DNA of 13,525 nucleotides, taken from Flavobacteriales bacterium. GTDB lineage: Bacteria > Bacteroidota > Bacteroidia > Flavobacteriales_G > Salibacteraceae. The DNA lies in the NCBI GenBank assembly GCA_003499525.1, contig DNTB01000078.1, forward strand, positions 1 through 13,525, given 5' to 3'. Shown here in pieces: positions 1-7,500 of the stretch (positions within the stretch are counted from its first letter, which is position 1; each line of letters starts with the position of its first letter). The notes beneath the pieces are model-generated. The model was not told the DNA's origin. It made no database searches and worked only from the letters and a program-made list of their open reading frames with translations. Both the position numbers and the translations under genes were made by a program.

Positions 1-111
1 AGGTGTAATTACGGATATTCAGAAGAAAAATATGAAAAAAAGAAATACCAAACACCATTTATGTGATTTTCATACAAGGCTTGAATTTTATCCCTTGCCT
101 GACAAATGCAA

Positions 112-152
112 TAAATAAAAAAACCCGACCCCGCAAAGCGGAGCCGGGTTTT
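112..152 (-). terminator. Rho-independent terminator of the hsp20 gene
   Basis: An inverted repeat with arms at 120-134 and 138-152 forms a 15-bp stem with two mismatches and a 3-nt AAA loop. Read on the minus strand it is followed by a T-rich run (112-123), as expected of an intrinsic terminator 20 bp past the hsp20 stop. On the plus strand the 3' arm ends in TTTT only, so it could also stop a plus-strand gene entering from the left, less efficiently. Confidence 0.8.
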
Positions 153-172
153 GATCTATATGAAGTCCTCCC

Positions 173-589
173 TTAGTTGACTTGAACTAACTTTTTGGTT
201 TCTTCTTTATGCACCTTGGGAAGATCGATGGTTAAAATGCCAGCATTATACTTGGCGTCGATATTCTCGATATCGACTTCATTCGTATTCAGCTGAAATC
301 TTTTTTCAAAACTTCTTTTACTGAACTCTCTGCGAGCATAGTTTTCTGTGAGCTCTTCTTTATTGTCTTCAGTATTGGCACTGATGACCAATTCATTCTC
401 AACCACTTCAATTTTGAAGTCTTCTTTATTCCAACCCGGTACTGATAGTTCGACAAAAATGTTTTGCTCTTCATTTTTGATATTTACTGCGGGCATGTAT
501 GAAGGAGTTTGGAACATTCCCTGAATCCATTCATCGTCAAAAAAACTGTTGAGTAGGGGGGCGTTTTGATATCTTGCTAAAGCTTTCAT
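173..589 (-). CDS. Hsp20-family small heat shock protein (138 aa)
   Basis: ATP-independent holdase chaperone of the alpha-crystallin/Hsp20 family, which binds unfolding proteins in the cytoplasm and assembles into oligomers. The alpha-crystallin domain spans about residues 33-125. It opens with PAVNIKN, continues with VELSVPGWNKEDFKI, and closes with the family signature AGILTIDLPK (residues 116-125). A short C-terminal tail has a V-x-V motif (135-137) that resembles the IxI/V oligomerisation motif. The N-terminal arm carries aromatic pairs such as FFDDEW. I chose the ATG at 589, which gives a typical MKALARYQN N-terminus and has an A-rich upstream region. An in-frame TTG at 613 would add eight residues and directly abuts a GGGAG sequence, so it cannot be fully excluded. 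The gene is monocistronic, ends in its own hairpin terminator, and is divergent from the sugar mutase gene. The paired palindromes at 682-727 may regulate it. No CIRCE element (TTAGCACTC-N9-GAGTGCTAA) is visible. Confidence 0.95.
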   Translation of the reverse strand: MKALARYQNAPLLNSFFDDEWIQGMFQTPSYMPAVNIKNEEQNIFVELSVPGWNKEDFKIEVVENELVISANTEDNKEELTENYARREFSKRSFEKRFQLNTNEVDIENIDAKYNAGILTIDLPKVHKEETKKLVQVN

Positions 590-681
590 TTTTATTGTTT
601 TTTTTATGTTCAACTCCCATGAGTCAAATGCTTTGCCATTACAATTATCCTGACTTTATTACTTGTTAATCAGAAGTTTAA

Positions 682-727
682 CTGACAAAATTTCAGATTT
701 GTCCTGGAAAACCTGAAAAAATTTCAG
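682..727. promoter_or_regulatory. Pair of palindromic 15-mers, candidate operator
   Basis: CTGACAAAATTTCAG (682-696) and CTGAAAAAATTTCAG (713-727) differ at one base. The second is a perfect CTGAAA-N3-TTTCAG inverted repeat and the first has one mismatched pair. Their spacing is 31 bp, close to three helical turns, so dimers bound at both would face the same side of DNA. They lie between the divergent hsp20 and mutase genes. The regulator is unknown and the operator role is inferred. Confidence 0.45.
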
Positions 728-767
728 CTTTAGTAAACCTAACTTAACCTAGACCTCAAAAGAGGGC

Positions 768-798
768 TTTCACACACCTATCATTAGCCGTAACTTCG
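768..798 (+). promoter_or_regulatory. Possible promoter of the mutase gene
   Basis: TTTC (768-771), a 19-bp spacer and TAACTTCG (791-798) each differ by one base from the Bacteroidetes consensus TTTG-N19-TAnnTTTG. Transcription would start near 805, a few bases before the ATG at 818. This is a weak match and the call rests on position and spacing. Confidence 0.3.
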
Positions 799-817
799 CG
801 AGTTAAAATTGCGACGC

Positions 818-2542
818 ATGATATCTAATACATCCGAAGTAGTTCAACAAGCCCAAAAATGGTGTGAAGCACCATTTGATGCTCAAACCAGAGAAGAAAC
901 CAGGAAGCTTATTGAAAGGGGAGGAGAGGCTCTTGAAGACGCTTTTTACAAGGATCTTGAGTTCGGCACCGGCGGAATGAGAGGCATCATGGGAGTGGGG
1001 ACGAACCGCGTAAATGCGTACACCTTGGGTATGGCCACTCAGGGCTTAGCTAACTATCTTCATAAGAAATTTAAAGGGGAAGAGATATCTGCTGCCATAG
1101 CTTACGACTGCAGAAATAACTCAGACACCTTTGCCAGAGTAGTAGCTGATGTACTCACTGCCAATGGTATCAAAGTGTATCTTTTTGAGAGCTTAAGACC
1201 CACTCCGGAACTTTCATTTGCTGTGCGCTATTTGAATTGCCAAAGCGGTATCGTTCTTACTGCGTCTCATAATCCAAAGGAGTACAATGGATATAAAGTT
1301 TATTGGAAAGATGGAGCACAGGTCGTCCCTCCACACGACAACGGTATAATTGAAGAAGTAAGAAAGGTTCAGATAGAAGAGGTAAAGTTTAGTGGCAGAG
1401 AAGAGCTCCTCGAGATCATTGGTGAGGAAATAGACCATTTGTTTGTGTCAGAAGCGCTGGAGCAAGGTTTTTTTGAGGGCGATAAAAGTGCAATTAGTGT
1501 TGCCTTCACTTCTCTACATGGAACTTCTATTACCCTGATTCCCAAACTGCTGAAATCTGCAGGGTTTAAAAACGTCCACATTGTGAAAGAGCAGGAAATA
1601 CCCGACGGAAATTTTCCGACGGTAGAATCACCAAACCCTGAAGAGTCCGCCGCTCTGAAAATGGCTATGGAATTGGCCGAAAAGACGAACTCGGACCTCG
1701 TTATCGGTACAGACCCGGATGCCGACAGGATTGGAATTGCCGTGCGAAACAGGGAGGGAAATCTCGTATTGCTCAACGGTAACCAGACGGCAACCCTGCT
1801 GACCTATTACCTACTGGAAATGTGGAAGAAGGACGATTTACTTTCTGGCAATGAGTTCATCTGCCAAACGATTGTGACCACAGATTTACTAAAAGACATA
1901 GCAGATCACTTTGGGGTTACAACCTATACCACTCTTACTGGTTTTAAGTGGATCGCTGAAGTAATACGCAAGCAGGAAGGTTCTCGCAAGTTCATTGGTG
2001 GAGGTGAAGAAAGCTTCGGATTCATGATCGGAGATTTCGTTCGGGACAAGGACTCGGTCACATCAGCTCTGATCATATGTGAGATTGCCGCATGGGCTAA
2101 AGCAAAGGGTGCCACTATTTATGAACTCCTCCTCGACATATACCAGAAGCACGGCTTATATCAGGAAGATCTCGTTTCATTGGTCCGAAAAGGAAAAAGC
2201 GGATCTGAGGAGATAGCATCCATGATGGAGGGGTTCAGAAAAAGACCCCCGCATTTCATTGCCGGAATAGATGTTATGCAGATCGACGATTATCAGTCCG
2301 GTCAATCGCTAAAGGTTAAGAGTAATACCATAGAGGAAATTAATTTGCCCTCGTCAAATGTCATACAATTCACATTGCGCGATGGCAGTAAGATTACGGC
2401 CAGGCCTTCAGGTACTGAACCCAAGATTAAATTCTATTTCAGTGTTAAAACAAAATTGGGAAGTGTAAGCCAATATGACGAGAAGGTGTCTGCCCTAAAG
2501 GATCAGATTGCTGTGCTCAAAGCAGAGATAATACCGTCTTAA
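818..2542 (+). CDS. Phosphoglucomutase/phosphomannomutase family protein (574 aa)
   Basis: Cytoplasmic alpha-D-phosphohexomutase that interconverts hexose 6-phosphate and hexose 1-phosphate, supplying precursors for nucleotide sugars, glycans and glycogen. All four catalytic signatures are intact. The phosphoserine loop TASHNPKEYNGYK has its catalytic Ser at residue 150. The Mg2+ loop is GTDPDADR (297-304), the sugar-specificity loop GGGEESFGF starts at 394, and the phosphate-binding loop RPSGTEPK starts at 529. The N-terminal FGTGGMRG (49-56) is also typical. The length fits the long PgcA-type bacterial enzymes rather than the roughly 450-aa ManB/GlmM type. Substrate preference (glucose or mannose) cannot be read from sequence. 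The ATG at 818 was chosen; an in-frame TTG at 809 would add only three residues. The gene is divergent from hsp20, and its stop codon overlaps that of the convergent DUF4301 gene, which carries nucleotidyltransferase-like motifs that could act on the product of this enzyme. Confidence 0.95.
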   Translation: MISNTSEVVQQAQKWCEAPFDAQTREETRKLIERGGEALEDAFYKDLEFGTGGMRGIMGVGTNRVNAYTLGMATQGLANYLHKKFKGEEISAAIAYDCRNNSDTFARVVADVLTANGIKVYLFESLRPTPELSFAVRYLNCQSGIVLTASHNPKEYNGYKVYWKDGAQVVPPHDNGIIEEVRKVQIEEVKFSGREELLEIIGEEIDHLFVSEALEQGFFEGDKSAISVAFTSLHGTSITLIPKLLKSAGFKNVHIVKEQEIPDGNFPTVESPNPEESAALKMAMELAEKTNSDLVIGTDPDADRIGIAVRNREGNLVLLNGNQTATLLTYYLLEMWKKDDLLSGNEFICQTIVTTDLLKDIADHFGVTTYTTLTGFKWIAEVIRKQEGSRKFIGGGEESFGFMIGDFVRDKDSVTSALIICEIAAWAKAKGATIYELLLDIYQKHGLYQEDLVSLVRKGKSGSEEIASMMEGFRKRPPHFIAGIDVMQIDDYQSGQSLKVKSNTIEEINLPSSNVIQFTLRDGSKITARPSGTEPKIKFYFSVKTKLGSVSQYDEKVSALKDQIAVLKAEIIPS

Positions 2543-3972
2543 ATTCCGCTGTGTGCGACTTGCAATAGGTCATTAACTGTTTTCACAGGGAAGAAAGTCT
2601 CTACAGGGACTTCAATAAAAATGGTGTTCCAATGGGCCATTCCTCCATTCCAGAGTCCGGGCCTTTCAAGTACTTTGATTTCCTGCCCCTGGTACGATTT
2701 ATCGGCAATGAAATAAGCAGATTGATCGATATAGTCATGGAGATTATACTTTTTTCCGTGATGATCCCGAACACTACAAATAATATCTACAGGATTAAAA
2801 TGAGTTGATTTTTCAAGTAGTTCTTTTTGGGAATCATCGAATTGAGCTGCTTCAACAATCTGCAATGACTCCATGCCTTTATAATCCACCCAAAAAGGGC
2901 CTCCTCCAGCTTTGCCTTCGTTCCTGACCATGCCGCATACTCGTATTGGGCGGTCGTAAAGCTTATTGATTTTATCAACGGACGCATTTTTCAGATCTAC
3001 TCCAAGATGTTTGAGTGTGAAATCCCGAACAATTTCTTTCTGTTTGTCGGTCATAAACCCAGTTTCGCACCATGAAAGTATTTCATAAACCTGCTCACGA
3101 TATTCAATGAGATAGCCCGCCAATACTTTTTTGTACTGCATCACCTCCTCATGATATTCTTCGCGCGCTACATTATCTATGTTTTTCATGAAAACAATAT
3201 CGGCTTCGAGTTGATTCAGATTTGATATTAATGCTCCATGTCCGCCAGGCCGAAGAAGTATTTCACCAGATTCCTGACGGACGAGTTTACCATCCGTACT
3301 GATGCTTACCGTATCGGTTGAAGAATGTTGGTAGGAATAATTTACGGTGATATTGCAGCCTAGCATTTTTTCCAGTAGAGGTTTTATCGATGACCATGTT
3401 CGGTCGTATTCCGGCTGATGATCTTCTGAAATAGTAAAATGGAAGTTTAGTTGAGCTTGCTGGAGTGCGTAATTTGATGCCTCAACAAACTGCTCTTCAA
3501 AAGCTGTCCTAATGTGATCATCGTACCGGTGAAAGTGAATAAGCGCTTTCGGCAACTGCTCGTAATTCAGACCTTCTTCTGACAATACTTGCGATATAAC
3601 CCTCTGTTTATCAGATGATTTAATAATCAAGTCTGAAAAAGCAAAGTCGCCAATACGCGATATGAATTCATCAACCAAAGCTTTGTTTTTTGGGTTTTCA
3701 GGATCCATAAGGTGCTTAAACATTCTGCTGGCAGCACCCGATGCAGGAGTAAACCGCAGGATTTCCATACCATTGGCAACGCGATCAAAGAGGTTGACAT
3801 AGTAGAACTGTTCTTCGCCACTCAAACGGACGATGCCATCGTCTACAGTGGCAGGCCTTTTAATATGGAGCATTTGTGTGCCTTGGTGAAGTTGTTCGAG
3901 TTGCGTTTCAACCTCTTTTTGGGAGAGTTTTTTTGATTTCAGATAAATCTGGTCCTTTTCTGAGAACGTCAT
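2539..3972 (-). CDS. DUF4301 family protein with UDP-sugar pyrophosphorylase-like motifs (477 aa)
   Basis: I recognise the DUF4301 family, a Bacteroidetes-centred family of unproven function. Conserved blocks are TPASGAASRMFK (75-86), LIHFHRYDDHIRTAFEEQ (144-161), RPGGHGALI (241-249), NIDN (264-267), GGGPFWV (356-362), NPVDIICSVRD (393-403) and WNGGMAHWNTIFIEVP (441-456). There is no signal peptide or membrane segment, so it should be cytoplasmic. The glycine-rich loop ending in Arg-Met, the PGGHG block and NIDN occur in the same order as nucleotide-binding motifs of eukaryotic-type UDP-glucose pyrophosphorylases (PPGHG, NIDN). I therefore infer a sugar-1-phosphate nucleotidyltransferase fold; this comparison is from memory. 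The start at 3972 lies one base after the stop of the upstream TonB-like gene (TAA-C-ATG), which implies translational coupling. A longer in-frame extension to 4116 only overlaps that gene in another frame. Its 3' end overlaps the mutase stop codon. Confidence 0.85.
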   Translation of the reverse strand: MTFSEKDQIYLKSKKLSQKEVETQLEQLHQGTQMLHIKRPATVDDGIVRLSGEEQFYYVNLFDRVANGMEILRFTPASGAASRMFKHLMDPENPKNKALVDEFISRIGDFAFSDLIIKSSDKQRVISQVLSEEGLNYEQLPKALIHFHRYDDHIRTAFEEQFVEASNYALQQAQLNFHFTISEDHQPEYDRTWSSIKPLLEKMLGCNITVNYSYQHSSTDTVSISTDGKLVRQESGEILLRPGGHGALISNLNQLEADIVFMKNIDNVAREEYHEEVMQYKKVLAGYLIEYREQVYEILSWCETGFMTDKQKEIVRDFTLKHLGVDLKNASVDKINKLYDRPIRVCGMVRNEGKAGGGPFWVDYKGMESLQIVEAAQFDDSQKELLEKSTHFNPVDIICSVRDHHGKKYNLHDYIDQSAYFIADKSYQGQEIKVLERPGLWNGGMAHWNTIFIEVPVETFFPVKTVNDLLQVAHSGI

Positions 3973-3973
3973 G

Positions 3974-4747
3974 TTACTGGGGGATAAAAATATAAGTGAT
4001 AGAACCTTTTTGCAGTCTATCAGCATCGTAAGAATTATTGAACTTAGTCTGGTTGGCTGCAGAAAGCGCAGCTTCCAACAGACAAGGATCCTGAGTATTG
4101 GTTGACTCGCGGTCAATTTTGCTGCTGACTACTTCTCCAGATCTTGCCACGGCAATATTCACGGTTACAATTCCTTCGAACTGACAAAGGTATACGGGCA
4201 CTTTGAGCCAAACATCATACCTGTTGTGAAGTCTATATGAAATATTGGAGGCCCCTTCAAAAACCGATGGTGCTTTCGGCTTTTTATCCCGCACATTGTC
4301 CAAATCTCTGTCCCTTTTTGATTTGAGCAGGGCATTGGCCTCCGCTCTGGTATACCCAAAACCTGAATCGCGCTGCTCCTGGATAACCTGATCTTCCAGC
4401 TCCCGTAATTTTTCTTCTATTTCTTCATCAATTTCTGACTTCCTGCTTTCATTGAGCTCATCATATCGATTATAACTTCCTCGATCGATTTCCTGAGGAG
4501 CGCTTTCATTTCTGGCAGTGTTGGATCGTTCCTCAACCGGAACGAGAAATTCCCGGGGTATTTGAGATTCGTCCATTTGTTGTACTTCCTCGAAATCTAG
4601 ACTAAGTACTACAAATTCGTTCTTGGAATAGTCAGGGAGATTCCAAAGCATAAAGAGCTCCAGCAAAAGCAAGTGAATCACTATGGTTCCTGCAATACCA
4701 TATTTATGCCTGCTCAAATAGTTAACTATGTCTTCAAAAAGGGACAT
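3974..4747 (-). CDS. TonB-like membrane-anchored periplasmic protein (257 aa)
   Basis: A short cytoplasmic N-terminus is followed by one transmembrane helix (about residues 17-36, GIAGTIVIHLLLLELFMLW). A highly charged Glu/Lys/Arg-rich linker (about 95-160) is probably extended or coiled-coil. A C-terminal TonB-type domain (about 170-257) carries FEGIVTVNIAVARSGEVV, then CLLEAALSAANQTKFN, and ends KGSITYIFIPQ. This matches the domain order of energy transducers that span the periplasm, and particularly a Bacteroidetes subgroup with two conserved cysteines, here C188 and C222, which might form a disulfide. No exbB or exbD and no TonB-dependent receptor lies in the window, so energy coupling is unproven; a structural envelope role is equally possible. 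It lies 14 bp after the WG-repeat gene and 1 bp before the DUF4301 gene, so the three are very likely one transcript. Confidence 0.8.
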   Translation of the reverse strand: MSLFEDIVNYLSRHKYGIAGTIVIHLLLLELFMLWNLPDYSKNEFVVLSLDFEEVQQMDESQIPREFLVPVEERSNTARNESAPQEIDRGSYNRYDELNESRKSEIDEEIEEKLRELEDQVIQEQRDSGFGYTRAEANALLKSKRDRDLDNVRDKKPKAPSVFEGASNISYRLHNRYDVWLKVPVYLCQFEGIVTVNIAVARSGEVVSSKIDRESTNTQDPCLLEAALSAANQTKFNNSYDADRLQKGSITYIFIPQ

Positions 4748-4761
4748 TCTCTTTTGACATC

Positions 4762-6864
4762 CTATTCGGCTGACTCCTTGTAGATGTATTTCATATTGTT
4801 GATATCGAAATAATCAGCACCTTCCTCTTTTGAGAGAGTGATGATGTGGCCATCAAAATGCACGATGGTTTCATATATGACAGGGATGATCAGGGTATTG
4901 CTTTGATCAACAATACCTTTTGAACCATTCAGGTCTGTTATAAAAAGTGAACCTTCGAAGGGTTCTATCTTATCAAAGTTCATCGGAATGACAAGCTCAT
5001 TTGAGGTATTGATGACCCCCGCCTGACCATTGAGCTCTACTATGGCTAAACCATTCTGAAAATCTGACGCATAGGAGTATTTATACGGATGAATCAAGCG
5101 AACATCGGAATTGGCGTATCCCCATTTACCTCCTTTGTTGACTGCAGTTAAATTGGGGTTGTATTCTCCCAAATCATCGAAAATAGCCGGATAAACTTTC
5201 TTTCCTTGATGGTCTATAATTCCGTATTTGCTATTGGTCAACACTCTGGCATATCCGTTATTAAATTGGCTTTTGGTTAGGGTTGCATCGGTAAAATCGT
5301 ATGGGCCTTTTATCACCATTTCTCCTTTTCGGTTGTAGTAACTGAATTTTCCTTCGGATGAGGCGATACAGAGCCCCTCATGAAAGCCTCCGATCCTTTC
5401 GAATTCAAAAGGCAGAATAGTGTCTCCCAGTGCAGATAGAATGCCATATTTCAAGCCGGAACGTGCAATAAACAGGTTGCTGTCTGCAACCAGCGCATCA
5501 TATTCGAACTTTATAAGAGGCTGTCCTAAAATGTTGACTACACCCCATTTACCACCTTTTTTGACGATAGCCTTGTTGTCCTTAAAATCGAGCGCATTGT
5601 CATACTCGCCGGGAATAGCTTGTTTTCCCTGATCGTCATAGTAAATGTATTTGCCATCTTTCCGGGTTAATATTACCCCGTTATTCAGAATGCCTATTTC
5701 TTCATATTCGAACGACAGAGCGGTATCACCAAAGAAATTTATCATTCCCAATGCTTCTTCTTTTTCGGCTACCGCCAGTCCCTCTTCAAAGCTCTGCGCA
5801 TCGTCAAATAAGTGGTTGAAAGTAAGTGCTCCCCTGTAGTCGATAAAGACTGAATAACCCAATAACCCTACAAGAGCTTTCCCCTCCTTAAATGGAAGTG
5901 CCCATTCATATTTTGCACCAATAACCCATTCTCCATAAGTATTGATACACCCCCATTTATTATCCTTCCGGCAAGGGAGTAATGTCATTTCCGCTCTATC
6001 GAGCAGTTCACTAACCTCTTTCCTGTTCGGATAATCCTGATATTCAAATAAGAAATCCGCTATTTCCTCCGGTGTGCCATGATAGGTTTTCAGCAGGAAG
6101 AAACGACGCCAGGCATCTTCGTGATAGGGGCTTTCGGGATTCTCCCGAATATATTGCTGGTAGGCAATTGCCGAATTCTTCGCTTTGTAAAGTTTGTACA
6201 ATTCGATTTCCGCCTCTTCTACAAAAGGATTGTCAGGTCTGTTTACAATGAATGCTCTATAGCTGGAAATATCACCGGGAATGACAAGAGAGTGATAGAC
6301 GAGTTCATTGTATCTGAATTCTGCTTCGGTATATTCCTCAGCATCCGGATAGCGTTCCATATAGCTTTGGTAGGAGGAAATGGTATTTGCCTTTTTAGCC
6401 TCCTGATAAGCTACGTGGTTTCTCAGAGCTATTGCCTCTAACCGTTCATCGGACCAGGGATGGTTGTCAATGAACAGTTGATAGGATTCAACAGTGTTTT
6501 GTGCCGCGGCGTTTTCAAAGAAAAATGTGCTGATGCTCTTTTTCTTTTTTAAAATGATTTCTGGATCGATCTCCAGTTCACGTAGTTTTTCTTTATCTTT
6601 TTCCTCTATCTCACGCCAGGCAGAATCAGCCATGACGATGTATTTGTAGGCAGAGTCTATATTGAAGAATGGGCTTTTTTCGGTGTCATAGACTCCCGTT
6701 AAACCGAAAGCTGCACCACAAACTTGTTTGTCCAGTGTTTTTGAAAATAGTTCCCTGGCATTGTAATAGTCAAACACGGCGAGCGCTTCAAAACCTTTCT
6801 CAAGCTTGCCCCCAAAGGAGTTAATGGATAGAACAATTAAAAATCCAAGGAAGAAATATTTCAT
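4762..6864 (-). CDS. Secreted TPR-like plus WG-repeat protein (700 aa)
   Basis: The first 18 residues (MKYFFLGFLIVLSINSFG) form a signal peptide without a clear lipobox, so export to the periplasm or surface is predicted. Residues about 20-290 are helical. They include a repeating unit of 35-40 residues with cores FIDNHPWS (131-138), YMERYPDA (168-175), FIVNRPDN (205-212), YIRENPES (238-245) and FLFEYQDY (271-278), like the TPR-type units of outer-membrane assembly proteins. From about residue 300 to the end there are 11 or 12 WG-type repeats, for example KWGCINTYGEWVI, KWGVVNILGQPLIKF, KYGILSALGDTILPF and KYGIIDHQGKKVYP, which should form a beta-rich repeat domain. Such modules normally bind other proteins; no catalytic motif is visible. 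The TonB-like gene follows after 14 bp, suggesting the two products work together in the periplasm. A possible promoter lies just upstream. Confidence 0.85.
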   Translation of the reverse strand: MKYFFLGFLIVLSINSFGGKLEKGFEALAVFDYYNARELFSKTLDKQVCGAAFGLTGVYDTEKSPFFNIDSAYKYIVMADSAWREIEEKDKEKLRELEIDPEIILKKKKSISTFFFENAAAQNTVESYQLFIDNHPWSDERLEAIALRNHVAYQEAKKANTISSYQSYMERYPDAEEYTEAEFRYNELVYHSLVIPGDISSYRAFIVNRPDNPFVEEAEIELYKLYKAKNSAIAYQQYIRENPESPYHEDAWRRFFLLKTYHGTPEEIADFLFEYQDYPNRKEVSELLDRAEMTLLPCRKDNKWGCINTYGEWVIGAKYEWALPFKEGKALVGLLGYSVFIDYRGALTFNHLFDDAQSFEEGLAVAEKEEALGMINFFGDTALSFEYEEIGILNNGVILTRKDGKYIYYDDQGKQAIPGEYDNALDFKDNKAIVKKGGKWGVVNILGQPLIKFEYDALVADSNLFIARSGLKYGILSALGDTILPFEFERIGGFHEGLCIASSEGKFSYYNRKGEMVIKGPYDFTDATLTKSQFNNGYARVLTNSKYGIIDHQGKKVYPAIFDDLGEYNPNLTAVNKGGKWGYANSDVRLIHPYKYSYASDFQNGLAIVELNGQAGVINTSNELVIPMNFDKIEPFEGSLFITDLNGSKGIVDQSNTLIIPVIYETIVHFDGHIITLSKEEGADYFDINNMKYIYKESAE

Positions 6865-6881
6865 TCAATAAGAATATCAGA

Positions 6882-6889
6882 CAAAAGTA
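6882..6889 (-). promoter_or_regulatory. Possible -7 box upstream of the WG-repeat gene
   Basis: On the minus strand the sequence reads TACTTTTG, a full match to the Bacteroidetes -7 consensus TAnnTTTG, 17 bp before the ATG at 6864. It lies in the 57-bp gap after the DUF4294 gene. No convincing -33 TTTG is seen at the expected distance, so the WG/TonB/DUF4301 genes may have their own promoter or depend on read-through. Confidence 0.35.
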
Positions 6890-6921
6890 TATGAACAAGG
6901 AAATGGGATGACCTGCTGCAA

Positions 6922-7500
6922 CTAAACGCCTTTCCTCTCTATTTGCTGCACGATGTATTCGATGTTTCTATCCTCTCCAAGAGGATCGTAGTTTGATTTA
7001 AGATTATGTCCAAAAACTCGGGCAAGACTTTGCCAGAAAAAGGCACTAAACTTTCCCCTTAGATCTTTAACAAGGGTGTAAGAGGTATTTCCTGTCTCGC
7101 GATCAATGAGTTTTATCAGAATTCTACCCTCGCTGATTGTAAGTTTTCTGAGTTCTCCCTCAAACTCTTCTTTGAGCTCTGCTTCAATTGCCCGGTAAAA
7201 CTCCTTCTTTTCTTTTTCCGACTCTACCTCTTCCAGCTCTTGAGCATACTCCTCGAGTTTTACGGCGGCCAGCCGGGCATAAGGATATACTTTTTTTACT
7301 TTTTTCTGGAGCTTGAGAAAGCGTTTTCGCTGACGAACATCCTTCCAGGTGCGTTGAGATACTACGCGTACCGTCCTTAAATCAATCTGCGCTATGGTAT
7401 CATTAGCTTCAATGGAAGCCCGGTAGACGTTTCCCGACTGTGCTCTTGTTTGCAAAGCCAGAAATGAGCTAAAAAGTACAATTAAGACAGCGTATCTCAT
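6922..7500 (-). CDS. Secreted DUF4294 family protein (192 aa)
   Basis: I recognise the DUF4294 family, found in Bacteroidetes, with no established function. The ATG at 7500 gives a clean signal peptide (MRYAVLIVLFSSFLALQTRAQ, probable cleavage after Ala20 in TRA-Q). A GTG ten codons upstream would bury it and was rejected. The mature protein has a basic region (about 49-72, many Lys/Arg) leading into VYPYARLAAVKLEEYAQEL, a charged helical stretch rich in Glu/Lys (85-118), and the conserved C-terminal block LTISEGRILIKLIDRETG (120-137) followed by LRGKFSAFFWQSLARVFG (147-164) and NLKSNYDP (166-173). It probably acts in the periplasm. It lies 57 bp after tpx and 57 bp before the WG-repeat gene on the same strand, so co-transcription with either is possible but not certain. 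Confidence 0.8.
   Translation of the reverse strand: MRYAVLIVLFSSFLALQTRAQSGNVYRASIEANDTIAQIDLRTVRVVSQRTWKDVRQRKRFLKLQKKVKKVYPYARLAAVKLEEYAQELEEVESEKEKKEFYRAIEAELKEEFEGELRKLTISEGRILIKLIDRETGNTSYTLVKDLRGKFSAFFWQSLARVFGHNLKSNYDPLGEDRNIEYIVQQIERKGV

Noticed and set aside
77..100. Inverted repeat CAAGG/CCTTG near the left edge
   Set aside because: The arms are only five bases with a loop longer than ten and no associated T-run, so it is likely chance.
2..118. Open frame running in from the left edge (plus strand, stop at 116-118), and a second ending at 64-66
   Set aside because: Both are short and cut by the window edge, with no recognisable domain. They could be the tail of a gene sharing the terminator at 120-152, but nothing supports a specific call.
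590..613. N-terminal extension of the Hsp20 protein from a TTG codon
   Set aside because: The ATG at 589 gives the normal family N-terminus. The GGGAG next to the TTG has no spacing to it and is not typical for Bacteroidetes starts.
1369..1776. 135-codon minus-strand open frame inside the mutase gene
   Set aside because: It is antisense to the intact mutase catalytic region. Its Ser/Pro-rich composition is that of a reversed frame.
3973..4116. 48-residue N-terminal extension of the DUF4301 protein
   Set aside because: It lies entirely over the TonB-like gene in another frame, reads as low-quality protein, and the ATG at 3972 sits directly after that gene's stop.
6079..6441. 120-codon open frame on the plus strand inside the WG-repeat gene
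   Set aside because: It is antisense to a well-supported gene, has no recognisable domain, and has composition typical of a shadow frame.
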